Of a stretch of DNA of 64,000 nt, positions 54,879-63,791 are shown piece by piece. Under the pieces are notes generated by a model, which was not told the origin of the DNA, ran no database searches, and saw only the letters and a program-made list of their open reading frames with translations. Numbering within the stretch: the first letter of the stretch is position 1; each line of letters begins with the position of its first letter. Source of the DNA: Streptomyces sp. NBC_00223 (GTDB lineage: Bacteria; Actinomycetota; Actinomycetes; Streptomycetales; Streptomycetaceae); contig NZ_CP108109.1 in NCBI RefSeq assembly GCF_036199905.1, positions 3,705,501 through 3,769,500 on the forward strand, in the 5' to 3' direction. A program made the translations under genes and the position numbers.

Positions 54879-55973
54879 TCACACCAACTGCGGCCGCAGG
54901 TCGGACCAGCCGTCCAGACACGCGGCCGGCAGAGGGTCCCGAAGACGGGTGCGGTGTTGCTCTGCGGCCCGGATGAGGTTGCCGGCCCGGCGTGAACGGA
55001 GCAGTTCGGGGCGGGAGTACGAATGGAGGTCGGCACGGCGGGCGAGATCCGCGGGAGTGCCGGGGATCGTAGCCAGACAGTCCCGGACCAGGCTGTCGGC
55101 GTCCGGAACCACGGTCTGACCGGACAGCGGGGCGTAGCGGTCGTGGAGGGCCGCGACGAACCACGCACGGGACTCCGCCGTGGCCATGGCGGTGAACAAC
55201 CCCTGTCGCTCGCCCTGGTCGAGGAGCCAGAGCTTGAGTTCGATCCAGGCGCCCTGCTCATCACCCCGCTGGGAGATGCGGAAGTCGATGACCTCCAAGT
55301 GATAGAGCCACCAGTTGGCCCGCCCCTCGTCAGGCCGCGGACCTCGACGGGCAAGCCAGTCCGCGCGCGTCTCTGCGGAGAGTCCTCGAAGGTGGTCGAG
55401 GCGGTCCAGCGCTGGGCGTCGGCCGACGGGACCCATGGCCCTCCGGACGGCTTGTCCGTGGGTGCACGGTGCGCCGATCCGGTAGACGGGCAGATCCTCG
55501 GGCTCGGAGGACAGAGCGCTCTCCCGGAGACCGACGAGGACACTGGAACCGCTCTCCGGCTGCCACATCTCGCGAAACCCCGGGTCAGCGCCCGGCAATT
55601 CCCTGAGCGGCCAGTGCTCGGTATCCAGCAGAGCCCTGACGTCTCCCAGTCGGGGTGGCGTGGCGGGGAATATGCCGTACGCCGCCCGGATCGCGGGGTT
55701 GACCACTTCCGTGCCGGCCGTTTCCAAGCGATGGACCTGCACGGCGAAGTGCAGTCCCCGCCACGACCTGCCGGCCGACGCAAGCTCCCAGGTGAACTCG
55801 ACCAGCCCGAAATCGCGGATCATCGCCCTACCCGTCCGGTGCTCACCGAAATCCGCGCCCAACACGGCCTCCACCTGCTCCGGCGTGCTGTGAGCATCAA
55901 GCCCCAGGACGGTACCGGAGCGGAGTACATCGGTGTAGAACTCGAGATCGCCCACCCGCCGCATTCCCCTCAC
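54879..55973 (-). CDS. Hypothetical protein, intact paralogue of the IS-split gene
   Basis: 364 aa from GTG 55973 (or ATG 55964), overlapping the DUF4291 stop (GTGA). It shares full-length similarity with the broken gene at 37684-40173: GDLEFYTDVLRSGTVLGLDA at the N-terminus, WWLYHLEVIDFRISQ and WIELKLWLLDQGERQGLFT in the middle, and a common GWSDLRPQLV end. No known domain. Both copies lie next to mobile or ordinary chromosome, so this is probably the resident gene and the other a duplicate carried on an island. Confidence 0.7.
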   Translation of the reverse strand: MRGMRRVGDLEFYTDVLRSGTVLGLDAHSTPEQVEAVLGADFGEHRTGRAMIRDFGLVEFTWELASAGRSWRGLHFAVQVHRLETAGTEVVNPAIRAAYGIFPATPPRLGDVRALLDTEHWPLRELPGADPGFREMWQPESGSSVLVGLRESALSSEPEDLPVYRIGAPCTHGQAVRRAMGPVGRRPALDRLDHLRGLSAETRADWLARRGPRPDEGRANWWLYHLEVIDFRISQRGDEQGAWIELKLWLLDQGERQGLFTAMATAESRAWFVAALHDRYAPLSGQTVVPDADSLVRDCLATIPGTPADLARRADLHSYSRPELLRSRRAGNLIRAAEQHRTRLRDPLPAACLDGWSDLRPQLV

Positions 55974-56608
55974 GCGCCGGTCCGAGCCGCCGTCTGCCCG
56001 TCGCCCACCCGAGGCTCTGCACGCGACGCACCGATGCGCGAGGCGAGTACGCCGGACACCGGGTAGAGGTGTTCGACCGGCAACAGCCGGGAAGCCTGCT
56101 CCACCAGCCCCTTACGGGCCAGTTCGTGGACTGCGTGGGCGAGTTCGGTGACATCGTCGATCCCCAGGATCCACTCGTCCAGGTAGCGGTGGACGGCCTC
56201 ACCGCGCAGGCCGACCTGCAGCGAACGCCCCGGCATCGGGCGCAGGTCGAGGTCCCGTTCAGGGTCCCATTGGATACGCACAGGGCTGCGACGCATCTCG
56301 CGTTTCCACTGGTCGCGCGAAGTGTGCACACGGCCGTCGTAGCCCGACAACGCGCTGTGGGCCAAAGCCCACGCGAACCCGTCACGGCGGATCCGGATGG
56401 CCAGCACCCGCTCCTGCCCCACGGCAGAACCCCAGGAACTGCGGTACATCATCCACAAGAACGACGGCTTGATCCATGTCATCCGGTCACGGTCGTATCC
56501 ATCGGGAAAGCGCCCCTGAGCCGCTGCCGGGTCAGCGATCTCCGGGGAGTACGCCTGGTAGACCGTGATCGTCTCGGCGGAATGGAGGGCGCGTATCTCG
56601 CGCGGCAC
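55970..56608 (-). CDS. DUF4291 domain protein
   Basis: About 212 aa. Recognised by ITVYQAYSPEIADPAAAQGR, RMTWIKPSFLWMMYRSSWG and QERVLAIRIRRDGFAWAL. The start is uncertain: GTG 56608 (VPREIRALHSAET) fits homologue length, GTG 56617 is also possible, and neither has a clear ribosome-binding site. The frame is open far upstream (to 57628) but that part is antisense to the metallophosphoesterase. Function unknown; it forms a coupled pair with the downstream gene. Confidence 0.75.
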   Translation of the reverse strand: MPREIRALHSAETITVYQAYSPEIADPAAAQGRFPDGYDRDRMTWIKPSFLWMMYRSSWGSAVGQERVLAIRIRRDGFAWALAHSALSGYDGRVHTSRDQWKREMRRSPVRIQWDPERDLDLRPMPGRSLQVGLRGEAVHRYLDEWILGIDDVTELAHAVHELARKGLVEQASRLLPVEHLYPVSGVLASRIGASRAEPRVGDGQTAARTGA

Positions 56609-57035
56609 GACAGACACGGATACATGCTCGCAACCGTCACCGCCGCAGGCCACCGGGTTTTCACCGCCGGGCAAACGCCCGGCGGTGATCAATGGGCGGC
56701 GCTCTCTGCGCCGAGGTCGGAACCGGCGCATCGGATCATGGCGAGGCCGGGCACGTCTCGTGGTGGCGACGTACAGGTCGGGGCTGATCGTGCCCGGCGG
56801 GAGCAGCGAGGTGGAGTCGGGGGCCCGCGGCCGCGATTCGCTCAGGGTTCGGCGGTGGCGGACGGCCTTTCGGCGCACGCGGCTCGACAACCTGGTCACG
56901 ACGGCCGGTGGAAGCGGCATGGAAGCCACGGCAGCCCGGCCGCACGACGGGCAGCAGGGTCCGGACGATTCCATGGGACAGCGTGTGCCGGATGATGGGG
57001 ACTGACGGCGGGACGGCGAATGTGAGGGCGGCGCA
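56609..57035. other. Divergent intergenic region
   Basis: Separates the leftward DUF4291 operon from the rightward phosphoesterase. No gene or clear regulatory motif seen. Confidence 0.35.
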
Positions 57036-58523
57036 GTGACGGACAGCGAATCCATCCGGGCGGAGTCCGGTCCTCGGTCGGCCGGTGGGGGGTCGGAGAG
57101 CGTCGTGGCTGTCGCCCGGCCCGAGGGCGAGGCCGAGTCGGCAGCCATGCCGGGCGCCGAGGCCACGGGCGAGTCGGCAGCCGTGCCGGGCGCCGAGGCC
57201 GCGGGCGAGTCGGCAGCCGTGCCGGGCGCCGAGGCCGCGGGCGAGTCGGCAGCCGTGCCGGGCGCCGAGGCCGCGGGCGGGGGCGCGAGTCCTCGGCGGT
57301 CGCTGCGTCGGCGACTGGGCGGGACCGTGGTCCTCCTCGTCCTCGCGATGCTGTTCTTCCTGCCCTGGTGGACGCTGTTCGCCTCCGGCGCCGACTGGCC
57401 GTTCCCGGTCTTCCTGGCCGGCACGGTCGTCTTCGCCTCCTGGCTGGTCTCCTTCCCGTTCCTGATGGCCGCGGGCCACGGGCACCGGCGGGTCGACCGG
57501 GCGGCTCGCGTCGCGGACAGCACCCTCGGCGTGGTCTGGGTGCTGTTCACCTGGTCGGCGCTGGGCGGCCTGGCGCATCTCGTGCTGATCGGGCTCGACG
57601 TCGGCGGCGCCGACCGGGCCAGGATCATCGCCGTGGCCGTCGCCGTGGTCTCGGCGGTGCTGCTGGCCTGGGGACATTACGAGGCCATGCGCGTGCCCCG
57701 GGTGAAGCGGCTGGACGTCCACGTCCCGCGGCTCGGCGGCGGTCTGGACGGCACCCGTGTCGTCGTGCTGGCCGACACCCATTTCGGGCCGATCGACCGG
57801 GCCGCCTGGTCGGCGCGGGTCACCGAGGCGGTCAACGCGCTCGACGCGGACGTCGTGGTCCACGCCGGCGACATCGCCGACGGCACCCCCGCCCAGCGCC
57901 GGGAGCAGTCCGCGCCTCTCGGGACGATCCGGTCACGGCTGGCGAAGGTCTACGTCACGGGGAACCACGAGTACTTCGGTGAGGCCCAGGGTTGGCTGGA
58001 CCGTATGGCGGAACTGGGCTGGGAACCGCTGCACAACCGCCATGTCGTGGTGGAGCACGGCGGGGACTTCCTCGTCCTCGCGGGCGTGGACGATGTGACC
58101 GCGGAGTCCTCCGGCCTGGCCGGGCACCGCGCGAACCTGCTCGGCGCGCTGGCGGGGGCGGACCCGGACCGGCCGGTCCTGCTGGTCGCCCACCAGCCCA
58201 AGTACGTCCGACAGGCCGCTGCCGCCGGCATCGACCTCCAGGTCTCCGGGCACACCCACGGCGGCCAGATCTGGCCGTTCAATTTCCTCGTCCGGATCGA
58301 CCAGCCGGTGGTGCACGGCCTGAGCAGGCACGGCGAGCGGACACAGCTCTACACCAGCCGGGGCGCCGGCTTCTGGGGGCCGCCCTTCCGGGTCTTCGCG
58401 CCGAGCGAGATCACGCTGCTCACCCTGCGGTCGGGCGGCGAGGCGGCCACGGCAGAGCGCACCGGAGGCAGGACCGCGGACGGCACGGACCTCACGGCGG
58501 GCACGGGCGTCGACGACAGCTGA
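57036..58523 (+). CDS. Membrane metallophosphoesterase with N-terminal 12-residue repeats
   Basis: 495 aa, GTG start. After four copies of a GESAAVPGAEAA-type repeat (~34-81) come four hydrophobic spans (VVLLVLAMLFFLPWWTLF; FLAGTVVFASWLVSFPFLM; LGVVWVLFTWSALGGLAHLV; IIAVAVAVVSAVLLAWG). The calcineurin-like domain follows, with VVVLADTHFG (first metal ligands), VVHAGDIADG, VTGNHEY, LLVAHQPK and SGHTHGGQ. A probable inner-membrane phosphohydrolase of the YkuE/YaeI type; substrate unknown. Confidence 0.92.
   Translation: MTDSESIRAESGPRSAGGGSESVVAVARPEGEAESAAMPGAEATGESAAVPGAEAAGESAAVPGAEAAGESAAVPGAEAAGGGASPRRSLRRRLGGTVVLLVLAMLFFLPWWTLFASGADWPFPVFLAGTVVFASWLVSFPFLMAAGHGHRRVDRAARVADSTLGVVWVLFTWSALGGLAHLVLIGLDVGGADRARIIAVAVAVVSAVLLAWGHYEAMRVPRVKRLDVHVPRLGGGLDGTRVVVLADTHFGPIDRAAWSARVTEAVNALDADVVVHAGDIADGTPAQRREQSAPLGTIRSRLAKVYVTGNHEYFGEAQGWLDRMAELGWEPLHNRHVVVEHGGDFLVLAGVDDVTAESSGLAGHRANLLGALAGADPDRPVLLVAHQPKYVRQAAAAGIDLQVSGHTHGGQIWPFNFLVRIDQPVVHGLSRHGERTQLYTSRGAGFWGPPFRVFAPSEITLLTLRSGGEAATAERTGGRTADGTDLTAGTGVDDS
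57135..57278 (+). repeat. Four 36-bp tandem repeats in the phosphoesterase gene
   Basis: Units at 57135, 57171, 57207 and 57243 are nearly identical and code for a 12-residue Ala/Glu/Pro-rich block. Copy number is likely variable between strains without changing frame. Confidence 0.92.
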
Positions 58524-58774
58524 CCGGGCCGACACCCCTCGCGGCGAGCGCCCCCGGCATCACTAAGGGCCGGGCCGGCGGCGAAAGTCGCGGCTGCCGG
58601 GCGTCGCAAGGACGCTGACCGCGGGTCGGGGTGGTGAGCGACGCACCGGGACGCACCGGGCGAGGCGGGCGAGGCGGTCGACGGGTACGAAGCCGGGCGC
58701 GTCGCAGCGATGAGTCCGCCGGCGCCCACAGGTCTACCTCCCGACCGGTACAACCGACTCATCGGGAGCAAGGC

Positions 58775-59419
58775 ATGGGCCTCATCCACATCGAACTGTT
58801 CGCCACCCTCGACCTCGTCGGGCAGGCGCCCGGCGGCCCCGACGAGGACCCGGTGGGGTTCCCGTTCGGGGGCTGGCAGGCACCCCTGCTGGACGAGGTC
58901 TCCGGGGCGCAGGTCGCTGCCGCGTACGAGGGAACGGACGCCCTCCTGCTCGGCCGGCGGACGTACGACATCTTCGCCGCCTACTGGCCGCACCAGGAGG
59001 GCGGCGAGGACAACGAGATCGCCACGCTCTTCAACAGCGTCCCCAAGTACGTGGCCTCCCGAGGCAGGCCCGACCTCTCGTGGGCCGGGTCCACGCAGAT
59101 CGGCCCGGATCTGGCCGGCGCGGTGCGCGAGATCCGCGACCGGCACGAGCACGTGAAGGTCGTCGGGAGCCTGAACCTGGTGCAGACCCTCCTGCGCGAG
59201 AAGCTCTTCGACCGTCTCGACCTCTGGGTGCACCCGATCGTGCTCGGCGTCGGGAAGAAGGTCTTCGACGGCGGCGCGGTGCCCACGAACCTCACACTCC
59301 TCCAACCGCCGGCGGCCGGTGGGCGGGGCACCGTGTACCTGCGCTACGGGCTCGCCGACGGCACGCCCGGGACGGGCGACATGAGCGCACCCGATCGCGG
59401 GGCCGGGCACGACGGCTGA
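58775..59419 (+). CDS. RibD/DHFR-like reductase
   Basis: 214 aa; ATG 58775 with GGGAGCAAGG upstream. RibD C-terminal / dihydrofolate-reductase-like fold: MGLIHIELFATLDLVGQAPG, LLLGRRTYDIFAAYWP, then KYVASRGRPDLSWAGS and VVGSLNLVQTLLREKLFDRL and LWVHPIVLGVGKKVFDG. Probably an NADPH-dependent reductase of unknown substrate. Upstream 58524-58774 is non-coding. Confidence 0.85.
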   Translation: MGLIHIELFATLDLVGQAPGGPDEDPVGFPFGGWQAPLLDEVSGAQVAAAYEGTDALLLGRRTYDIFAAYWPHQEGGEDNEIATLFNSVPKYVASRGRPDLSWAGSTQIGPDLAGAVREIRDRHEHVKVVGSLNLVQTLLREKLFDRLDLWVHPIVLGVGKKVFDGGAVPTNLTLLQPPAAGGRGTVYLRYGLADGTPGTGDMSAPDRGAGHDG

Positions 59420-59506
59420 AGCAGCCCCGCGACGGGCGGGTCCGTGTCGGCGGCGTCGTCGACGTCCTCGGCGCTCCGGGGATCCGGGGATCCGTAAACC
59501 ATGGTC

Positions 59507-59534
59507 GGTCTGGCCCCGGGTCGGGGGCCAGACC
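59507..59534. terminator. Bidirectional terminator
   Basis: An 11-bp stem ggtctggcccc/ggggccagacc with a 6-nt loop between the convergent reductase and chitinase genes. Confidence 0.8.
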
Positions 59535-59558
59535 GTAGGACGTTCCCGGGTCAGCGGC

Positions 59559-60809
59559 TCAGCAAGCGCCGAGGTCCTGCCAGACACCCCATTCGCCGGT
59601 GGTTCCGGGCTCCTCGCCCTGCGTCCACCACTTCGCGTTCCACTTGTGGCCCTTCCACGAGACCGTGTTGCCACCGGTGTAGATCTGCGAGGAACTCCAG
59701 GAGGCGGTGGTGCAGGTCGTGCCTCCGGTGGTCCCACCGGTCGTGCCGCCGCCCGTGGTGGTCCCACCGGTCGTGGTGCCCCCGGTCGTGGTCCCGCCCG
59801 TGGTCGTCCCCCCGGTCGTCGTCCCGCCCGAGCCACCCGCGTACTTCATGAACGTGTCGGTGAACGCCAGGCTGCTCTGGCTGATCTGGCTGCACGTGGA
59901 CAGCGAGTTGGCGCTGCCGCCGCACGGCTGGTCCCGGTTGATCGACCAGAACGCCAGCCGTCCGACGCCGTGCTGCGCGGCGAAGCTCTCCACGGTCTGG
60001 GCGTCCGCCAGGGTGAACGTGGAACCGTCGTCGTTCTTGCCGATCATCGGGGTGATCCCGAGGTTGGCGTAGGCGTAGCCGGAGTCGACGGACTGCATCT
60101 GGGACAGCGTGGCCTGGGCCGCGGAGACCGACCCCTGGCCCATCTGGGTACCGGTGCCCGCGTAGAAGTCCATGGTCATGATGTTGACCACGTCGATCTT
60201 GATGCCGATGTTCTTGGCGGCCTTGAGGATGTTCACGCCGTCGTTGGTCAGCCCGCTCGTCAGGACCGGCAGGGTCACCGAGAACTTGAGGTTGGGGTTG
60301 GACGCCTTGAGGTTCTTCATCGACTGCATCTGCCGTGCCGCGGCGGCGGTGTCCGCGATCGCGGCGCCTTCGATGTCGAAGTCCAGCTGGGTGACCCCGT
60401 AGGCGTTGATGAGGGCCTGGTACCCGGCGTCGATCGAGCTCTGGGTGGAGCAGGTCCAGGCCAGCGGCAGACCGCTCGCGCCGCCGGACGAGATGATGAC
60501 GGAGGCGCCCTCGGACTTCGCTTTGGCGATCAGCGGATCGGTGAAGGAGTCGGCGCCGATGGGAAGGGTGTCGCCCCAGATCTGTTTGCAGCCCGAACCG
60601 AGCACGAAGGCCGCGGTGTAGGACTTGAGCCCATGTCCGGTGATGGCTGCGTCGAGCAGACCTTCCTGACTGTTCGACATGTCGACGTAGGGGGCCACGG
60701 CGTAGACGCCGGTCGCCGCGGCGTTGCCGGCGGGGGCCAGGGCGAAGACCGCACCGGCGGTCGCGAGCGTGAGCGCGGAGGCGGAAGCCGCCCATTTCGC
60801 AAGGTGCAT
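59559..60809 (-). CDS. Secreted GH18 chitinase with C-terminal CBM5/12
   Basis: 416 aa from ATG 60809 (GAGGGA upstream). Signal peptide (AASASALTLATAGAVFALAP), then a GH18 domain of ~300 residues with the catalytic signature in VTQLDFDIEGAAIAD (~140-150). A threonine/glycine linker made of TTTGG repeats (~330-365) leads to a chitin-binding module (TTASWSSSQIYTGGNTVSWK, then KWNAKWWTQGEEPG and GEWGVWQDLG). The catalytic domain is of the ChiC/ChiD-like bacterial class. A DasR-like site lies upstream. Confidence 0.93.
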   Translation of the reverse strand: MHLAKWAASASALTLATAGAVFALAPAGNAAATGVYAVAPYVDMSNSQEGLLDAAITGHGLKSYTAAFVLGSGCKQIWGDTLPIGADSFTDPLIAKAKSEGASVIISSGGASGLPLAWTCSTQSSIDAGYQALINAYGVTQLDFDIEGAAIADTAAAARQMQSMKNLKASNPNLKFSVTLPVLTSGLTNDGVNILKAAKNIGIKIDVVNIMTMDFYAGTGTQMGQGSVSAAQATLSQMQSVDSGYAYANLGITPMIGKNDDGSTFTLADAQTVESFAAQHGVGRLAFWSINRDQPCGGSANSLSTCSQISQSSLAFTDTFMKYAGGSGGTTTGGTTTGGTTTGGTTTGGTTTGGGTTGGTTGGTTCTTASWSSSQIYTGGNTVSWKGHKWNAKWWTQGEEPGTTGEWGVWQDLGAC

Positions 60810-60861
60810 GGAAGTCCCTCGGGCGTGAAGTGGTGGGGGGAGCGTGCGTCTCGGGCCTGAG

Positions 60862-60916
60862 TTGGTATGTACCAAACAGCGCGCGAGCACACCGCGTCAA
60901 GAGGACTAGACCAACT
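60862..60916 (-). promoter_or_regulatory. DasR-like operator and palindrome before chitinase
   Basis: On the coding strand agttggtctagtcctc (60916-60901) matches the known dre consensus ACTGGTCTAGACCACT at about 12 of 16 positions. ttggtacataccaa (60875-60862) is a second near-palindrome in the same promoter. By analogy with Streptomyces chitinase genes, expression is expected to be induced by chito-oligosaccharides through DasR. Confidence 0.65.
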
Positions 60917-61080
60917 TCCCTGATTCCCGGGACCCCATCGCCACCGAGGAGGACCGGCCCGACCTCGCACAGAGCTTCGCGGCCCTTGTCGGCACGCGGC
61001 TTCTCAGGACATCGGCGTCGCGGACCGCGCCGGGACCGGGCCCCGGAGGTCGCGGGACGTCGCGGGACGTCGCCAGCGCT

Positions 61081-61150
61081 CGCCGAAGGTCGCCGAAGGT
61101 CGCCGAAGGTCGCCGAAGGTCGCCGAAGGTCGCCGAAGGTCGCCGAAGGC
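61081..61150. repeat. Seven 10-bp tandem repeats cgccgaaggt
   Basis: Six exact units and a seventh ending in c, in the gap just past the GNAT gene stop. No coding role. Confidence 0.95.
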
Positions 61151-61169
61151 GAGATGCGTCCCCGGCCCG

Positions 61170-61715
61170 TCACCTGCCCGCGCTCAGGCCCCACGTCTGA
61201 AGGGCGAAGGGCCGGCCCTTCTCCTCTCCTTCGATCAGCGGCACATCGAGCAGGCTGAAACCCGCCTTGGTGGCCACGGCCACACTGGCGGCGTTTTCGG
61301 CCTCCAGTTCCAGGATCACCTGCTCCGCGCCCAGTTGCTCGAAGGCGTACGCGGCCATCACCCGTACCGCGCGCACGGCCAGCCCCTGGCCGCGGTGAGC
61401 CGGGCCGACCGCGTAGCCGAGCTCTGTGCCCTCGGGGGAACGCCGCAGCATGACCTCGCCCAGCGGCGCGCGGCCGTCAACGGTGATGGCGAGAAGGATG
61501 GCCGTGCCCTCCGCCCGCAACTGCCGGTCCCGGTCCAGTCGCGCGCGGGCGGCCGCCTCGTCGAAGGGGGAGACGATCGGTGTCCAGTACGCGATGTCGG
61601 GGTGGTCGAACAGCTCCGGCATCGCGGCCAGGTCCGCTTCCGTCCAGTCGCGCAGGACGAGACCTTCCCCCGTGAGCCCGATCCGATCGGGAAAGGGCGA
61701 CGTGGTGCTGCTCAT
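61170..61715 (-). CDS. GNAT-family N-acetyltransferase
   Basis: 181 aa from ATG 61715 (GGGAGGT upstream). RimJ/RimL-like GNAT: LVLRDWTEADLAAMPELFDH, LGEVMLRRSPEGTELGYAVG, then the acetyl-CoA loop RGQGLAVRAVRVMAAYAFEQ and LELEAENAASVAVATKAGF. Substrate (N-terminal amine or small amine) unknown. Confidence 0.9.
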   Translation of the reverse strand: MSSTTSPFPDRIGLTGEGLVLRDWTEADLAAMPELFDHPDIAYWTPIVSPFDEAAARARLDRDRQLRAEGTAILLAITVDGRAPLGEVMLRRSPEGTELGYAVGPAHRGQGLAVRAVRVMAAYAFEQLGAEQVILELEAENAASVAVATKAGFSLLDVPLIEGEEKGRPFALQTWGLSAGR

Positions 61716-61821
61716 GGTGTGGGACCTCCCTGGCCTGTTCGGAACGACGCAGGATAACCGGGGCCGGCCGTCGGTTCGCCGGAATCCGCGGACACCACGT
61801 GACGTCACGGGGCCCGGCGGA

Positions 61822-62205
61822 CTACGCGGCGGCGCCGAGCAGGGACAGCAGCCGATCCACCGTGGCCCGTGACTCGCGGTGCAGACCGGGCAGGTCCAAG
61901 CCCTCGTCCGCCAGGATCACCAGCAGCGCGTGGTCGCCGACGGCCAGTACGACGACGTAGCCGCCGTTGCAGCGGGTGACGACGTCGCGCAGCCCGCCGA
62001 GGCCGACCTCCGCTGCGGTACGGCGGCCGAGCCCAAGGCTCGCGGCGGCGAGCGCGGCCACCGACTCGGGCTGCACGGCCACGGTGTCGGCGGCCACGAG
62101 CAGCCCGTCGGAGGTGGAGATCACCGTCTCGTTGACGCCCACGACGCGTTCGCGCAAGGACTTGAGCGAGGCTACGAGCGCTTCGTACGGGGCGGAACTG
62201 GTCAT
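61822..62205 (-). CDS. Roadblock/LC7-domain protein
   Basis: 127 aa. MglB/roadblock fold: YEALVASLKSLRERVVGVNE, VISTSDGLLVAADTVAVQPE, SVAALAAASLGLGRRTAAEV, GYVVVLAVGDHALLVILADE. Likely a small-GTPase regulator or scaffold. Its ATG overlaps the stop of the upstream gene (ATGA). Confidence 0.85.
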   Translation of the reverse strand: MTSSAPYEALVASLKSLRERVVGVNETVISTSDGLLVAADTVAVQPESVAALAAASLGLGRRTAAEVGLGGLRDVVTRCNGGYVVVLAVGDHALLVILADEGLDLPGLHRESRATVDRLLSLLGAAA

Positions 62206-63284
62206 GGTGCGGTCTCCTCGGGGCGGCCGGTCTCTGTCCCACGCACGGCGACAGGTGGTTCTGCGACAGGTGTTGCGGTGGTAGGTGATCCGACAACAGG
62301 TGATTCGACGTCAGGTGGCTCCGCCGCCCCGGCGACGGCACGGCCGGGAACCCCGGGCGGCTCCTCCGCGCCGCCCATGGCGGCGGTCGGGGCCAGGAGG
62401 GCGGCACGGATCAGGCGTAGGCCGCCGACCGTGTTCCGCTGGTCGGCCGAGGTCCCGGAGGGGCCGTCCGCGGGTCGGCCCGGCGGCAGGTTGCCGCCCG
62501 GACGTCGCCGGGGCAGCGCCGCGGCGACGGTCTGGGGCATGGTCGGCGGGTCGGCGGCACGCGCCGTCAGCAGGGGGCGCGACGAGGGCAGGCCGGTGTC
62601 CCCCACGACGAACCGGCGGGCGGTCAGCCGGGCGAGGTCGAGCATCACCGGGTACACCCCGCGCCCCACCGCGAAGGCGAGGTCACGCGGGGTACGGCGC
62701 CCGTTGGCGCTGAGCAGCAGCGTACGGCTGCGGTTGTCGAGCACGTCCAGATCGGCACGGGCCGCGGGCCGGACCGGGGTACGGGCGAACTCACCGACGG
62801 AGGGGCACTGTTCGCGCAGCGTCCGCAGGCGCAGTGCGGTCTCCTCCGTGAGTCGGGCCGGCTCCTGGCCTGGCCGGGCGGCCAGTTCGGGAACGCGACC
62901 GGGATCGGTTCGCCAACCCGACGCCGGTTGCAAGGACATCGCGAAAGCACCGTCGAAGACCGCGGCGGTGCAGACGACGAACAGTTCCGCGGCCGTGATG
63001 AGTCCTCGACCGGTCAGTACCGATGCCAGTGGTTCGCTTTCGGTGACCGCCGCGAGCGCGGCCTCCCAGTCCTGCTCGTCGATCCGTTGGGACCTCAACA
63101 GCAGGGAGCGGGCGGAGGGGGCGGCCGGCGACTCGACCGCGACGACCAGTCCGTCGTGGAGGAAGAGCGTGCCGCCCGGGCCGCCTTCCACCTCGACCGC
63201 ACCGGTGAAACGGTCCTGCCGCAACCGGGAGAGCAACGAGGGTACGTTCCGGGGCTCCCGGCGGTGCTCGGGAACAGCCGTCAT
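62202..63284 (-). CDS. DUF4388-type signalling protein
   Basis: 360 aa from ATG 63284, which overlaps the stop of the upstream roadblock gene. The N-terminus is of the PatA/DUF4388 type (SLLSRLRQDRFTGAVEVEGG, LFLHDGLVVAVESPAAPS). A helical region follows (SLLLRSQRIDEQDWEAALAA, LRTLREQCPSVGEFARTP) and a Pro/Ala-rich, disordered C-terminus. The frame is open upstream to 63698 but overlaps the next gene. Probably an output or adaptor protein of the roadblock module. Confidence 0.8.
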   Translation of the reverse strand: MTAVPEHRREPRNVPSLLSRLRQDRFTGAVEVEGGPGGTLFLHDGLVVAVESPAAPSARSLLLRSQRIDEQDWEAALAAVTESEPLASVLTGRGLITAAELFVVCTAAVFDGAFAMSLQPASGWRTDPGRVPELAARPGQEPARLTEETALRLRTLREQCPSVGEFARTPVRPAARADLDVLDNRSRTLLLSANGRRTPRDLAFAVGRGVYPVMLDLARLTARRFVVGDTGLPSSRPLLTARAADPPTMPQTVAAALPRRRPGGNLPPGRPADGPSGTSADQRNTVGGLRLIRAALLAPTAAMGGAEEPPGVPGRAVAGAAEPPDVESPVVGSPTTATPVAEPPVAVRGTETGRPEETAP

Positions 63285-63640
63285 GCGAGCAAGTCCTTGC
63301 AAGCCGCCGCGACCTGACGTGAGGCCAGCGCCAGATTTGCCTCCGACCGGTCGAGCAGGGCCGACATCAGCACCGGGTCGCCCTGCCACGGTACGACGTG
63401 CACGATGTGGTAGGTCCGGCTTCCGGTCACCACCACGTTCTCCAACTCGCCCTCGGCGCCCGCCTCGTGCAGCCGGTCTTGGATGAGGTTCAGCAGATGG
63501 CAAACCTCGAATCCGGTTCCGGCCGCGGCGCAGTCGCCGGTTTCGGCGTAGGTGAACCCGGTCACCGCGTCGACCAGAGCCACACCGGACGCACCGGCAA
63601 CAGAAAGGACTTCGCCGAGCATCGACTCCAGCGCGTCCAC
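63281..63640 (-). CDS. Roadblock/LC7-like protein
   Basis: 119 aa from GTG 63640 (GAAGGGG upstream; a GTG at 63655 is possible). LESMLGEVLSVAGASGVALVDAVTGF and the following TYAETGDCAAAG resemble roadblock proteins; the gene is coupled to its neighbours by four-base overlaps. Probable partner of the 61822-62205 product. Confidence 0.8.
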   Translation of the reverse strand: MDALESMLGEVLSVAGASGVALVDAVTGFTYAETGDCAAAGTGFEVCHLLNLIQDRLHEAGAEGELENVVVTGSRTYHIVHVVPWQGDPVLMSALLDRSEANLALASRQVAAACKDLLA

Positions 63641-63791
63641 GGGGCACCCCTTCACTTTCGATCACCTGGCAGAGTACTTTAACGCCGAACTCTTTCATCT
63701 GTGAGCGCGTATGGTGATTCTCCGCTCACACCGGCCCCGCGCCCATATGGTCAGGGCCACGGTGGACCTGCCTTGAACCAAAGGAATTCCC

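Noticed and set aside
55970-57628. Extension of the DUF4291 gene to 552 codons
   Set aside because: The extra 340 residues are low complexity and antisense to the repeat-bearing phosphoesterase gene; DUF4291 homologues start near residue 340.
61081-61150. Tandem 10-bp repeats as a CRISPR array
   Set aside because: The units are contiguous without spacers and no cas genes are nearby; a simple tandem repeat.
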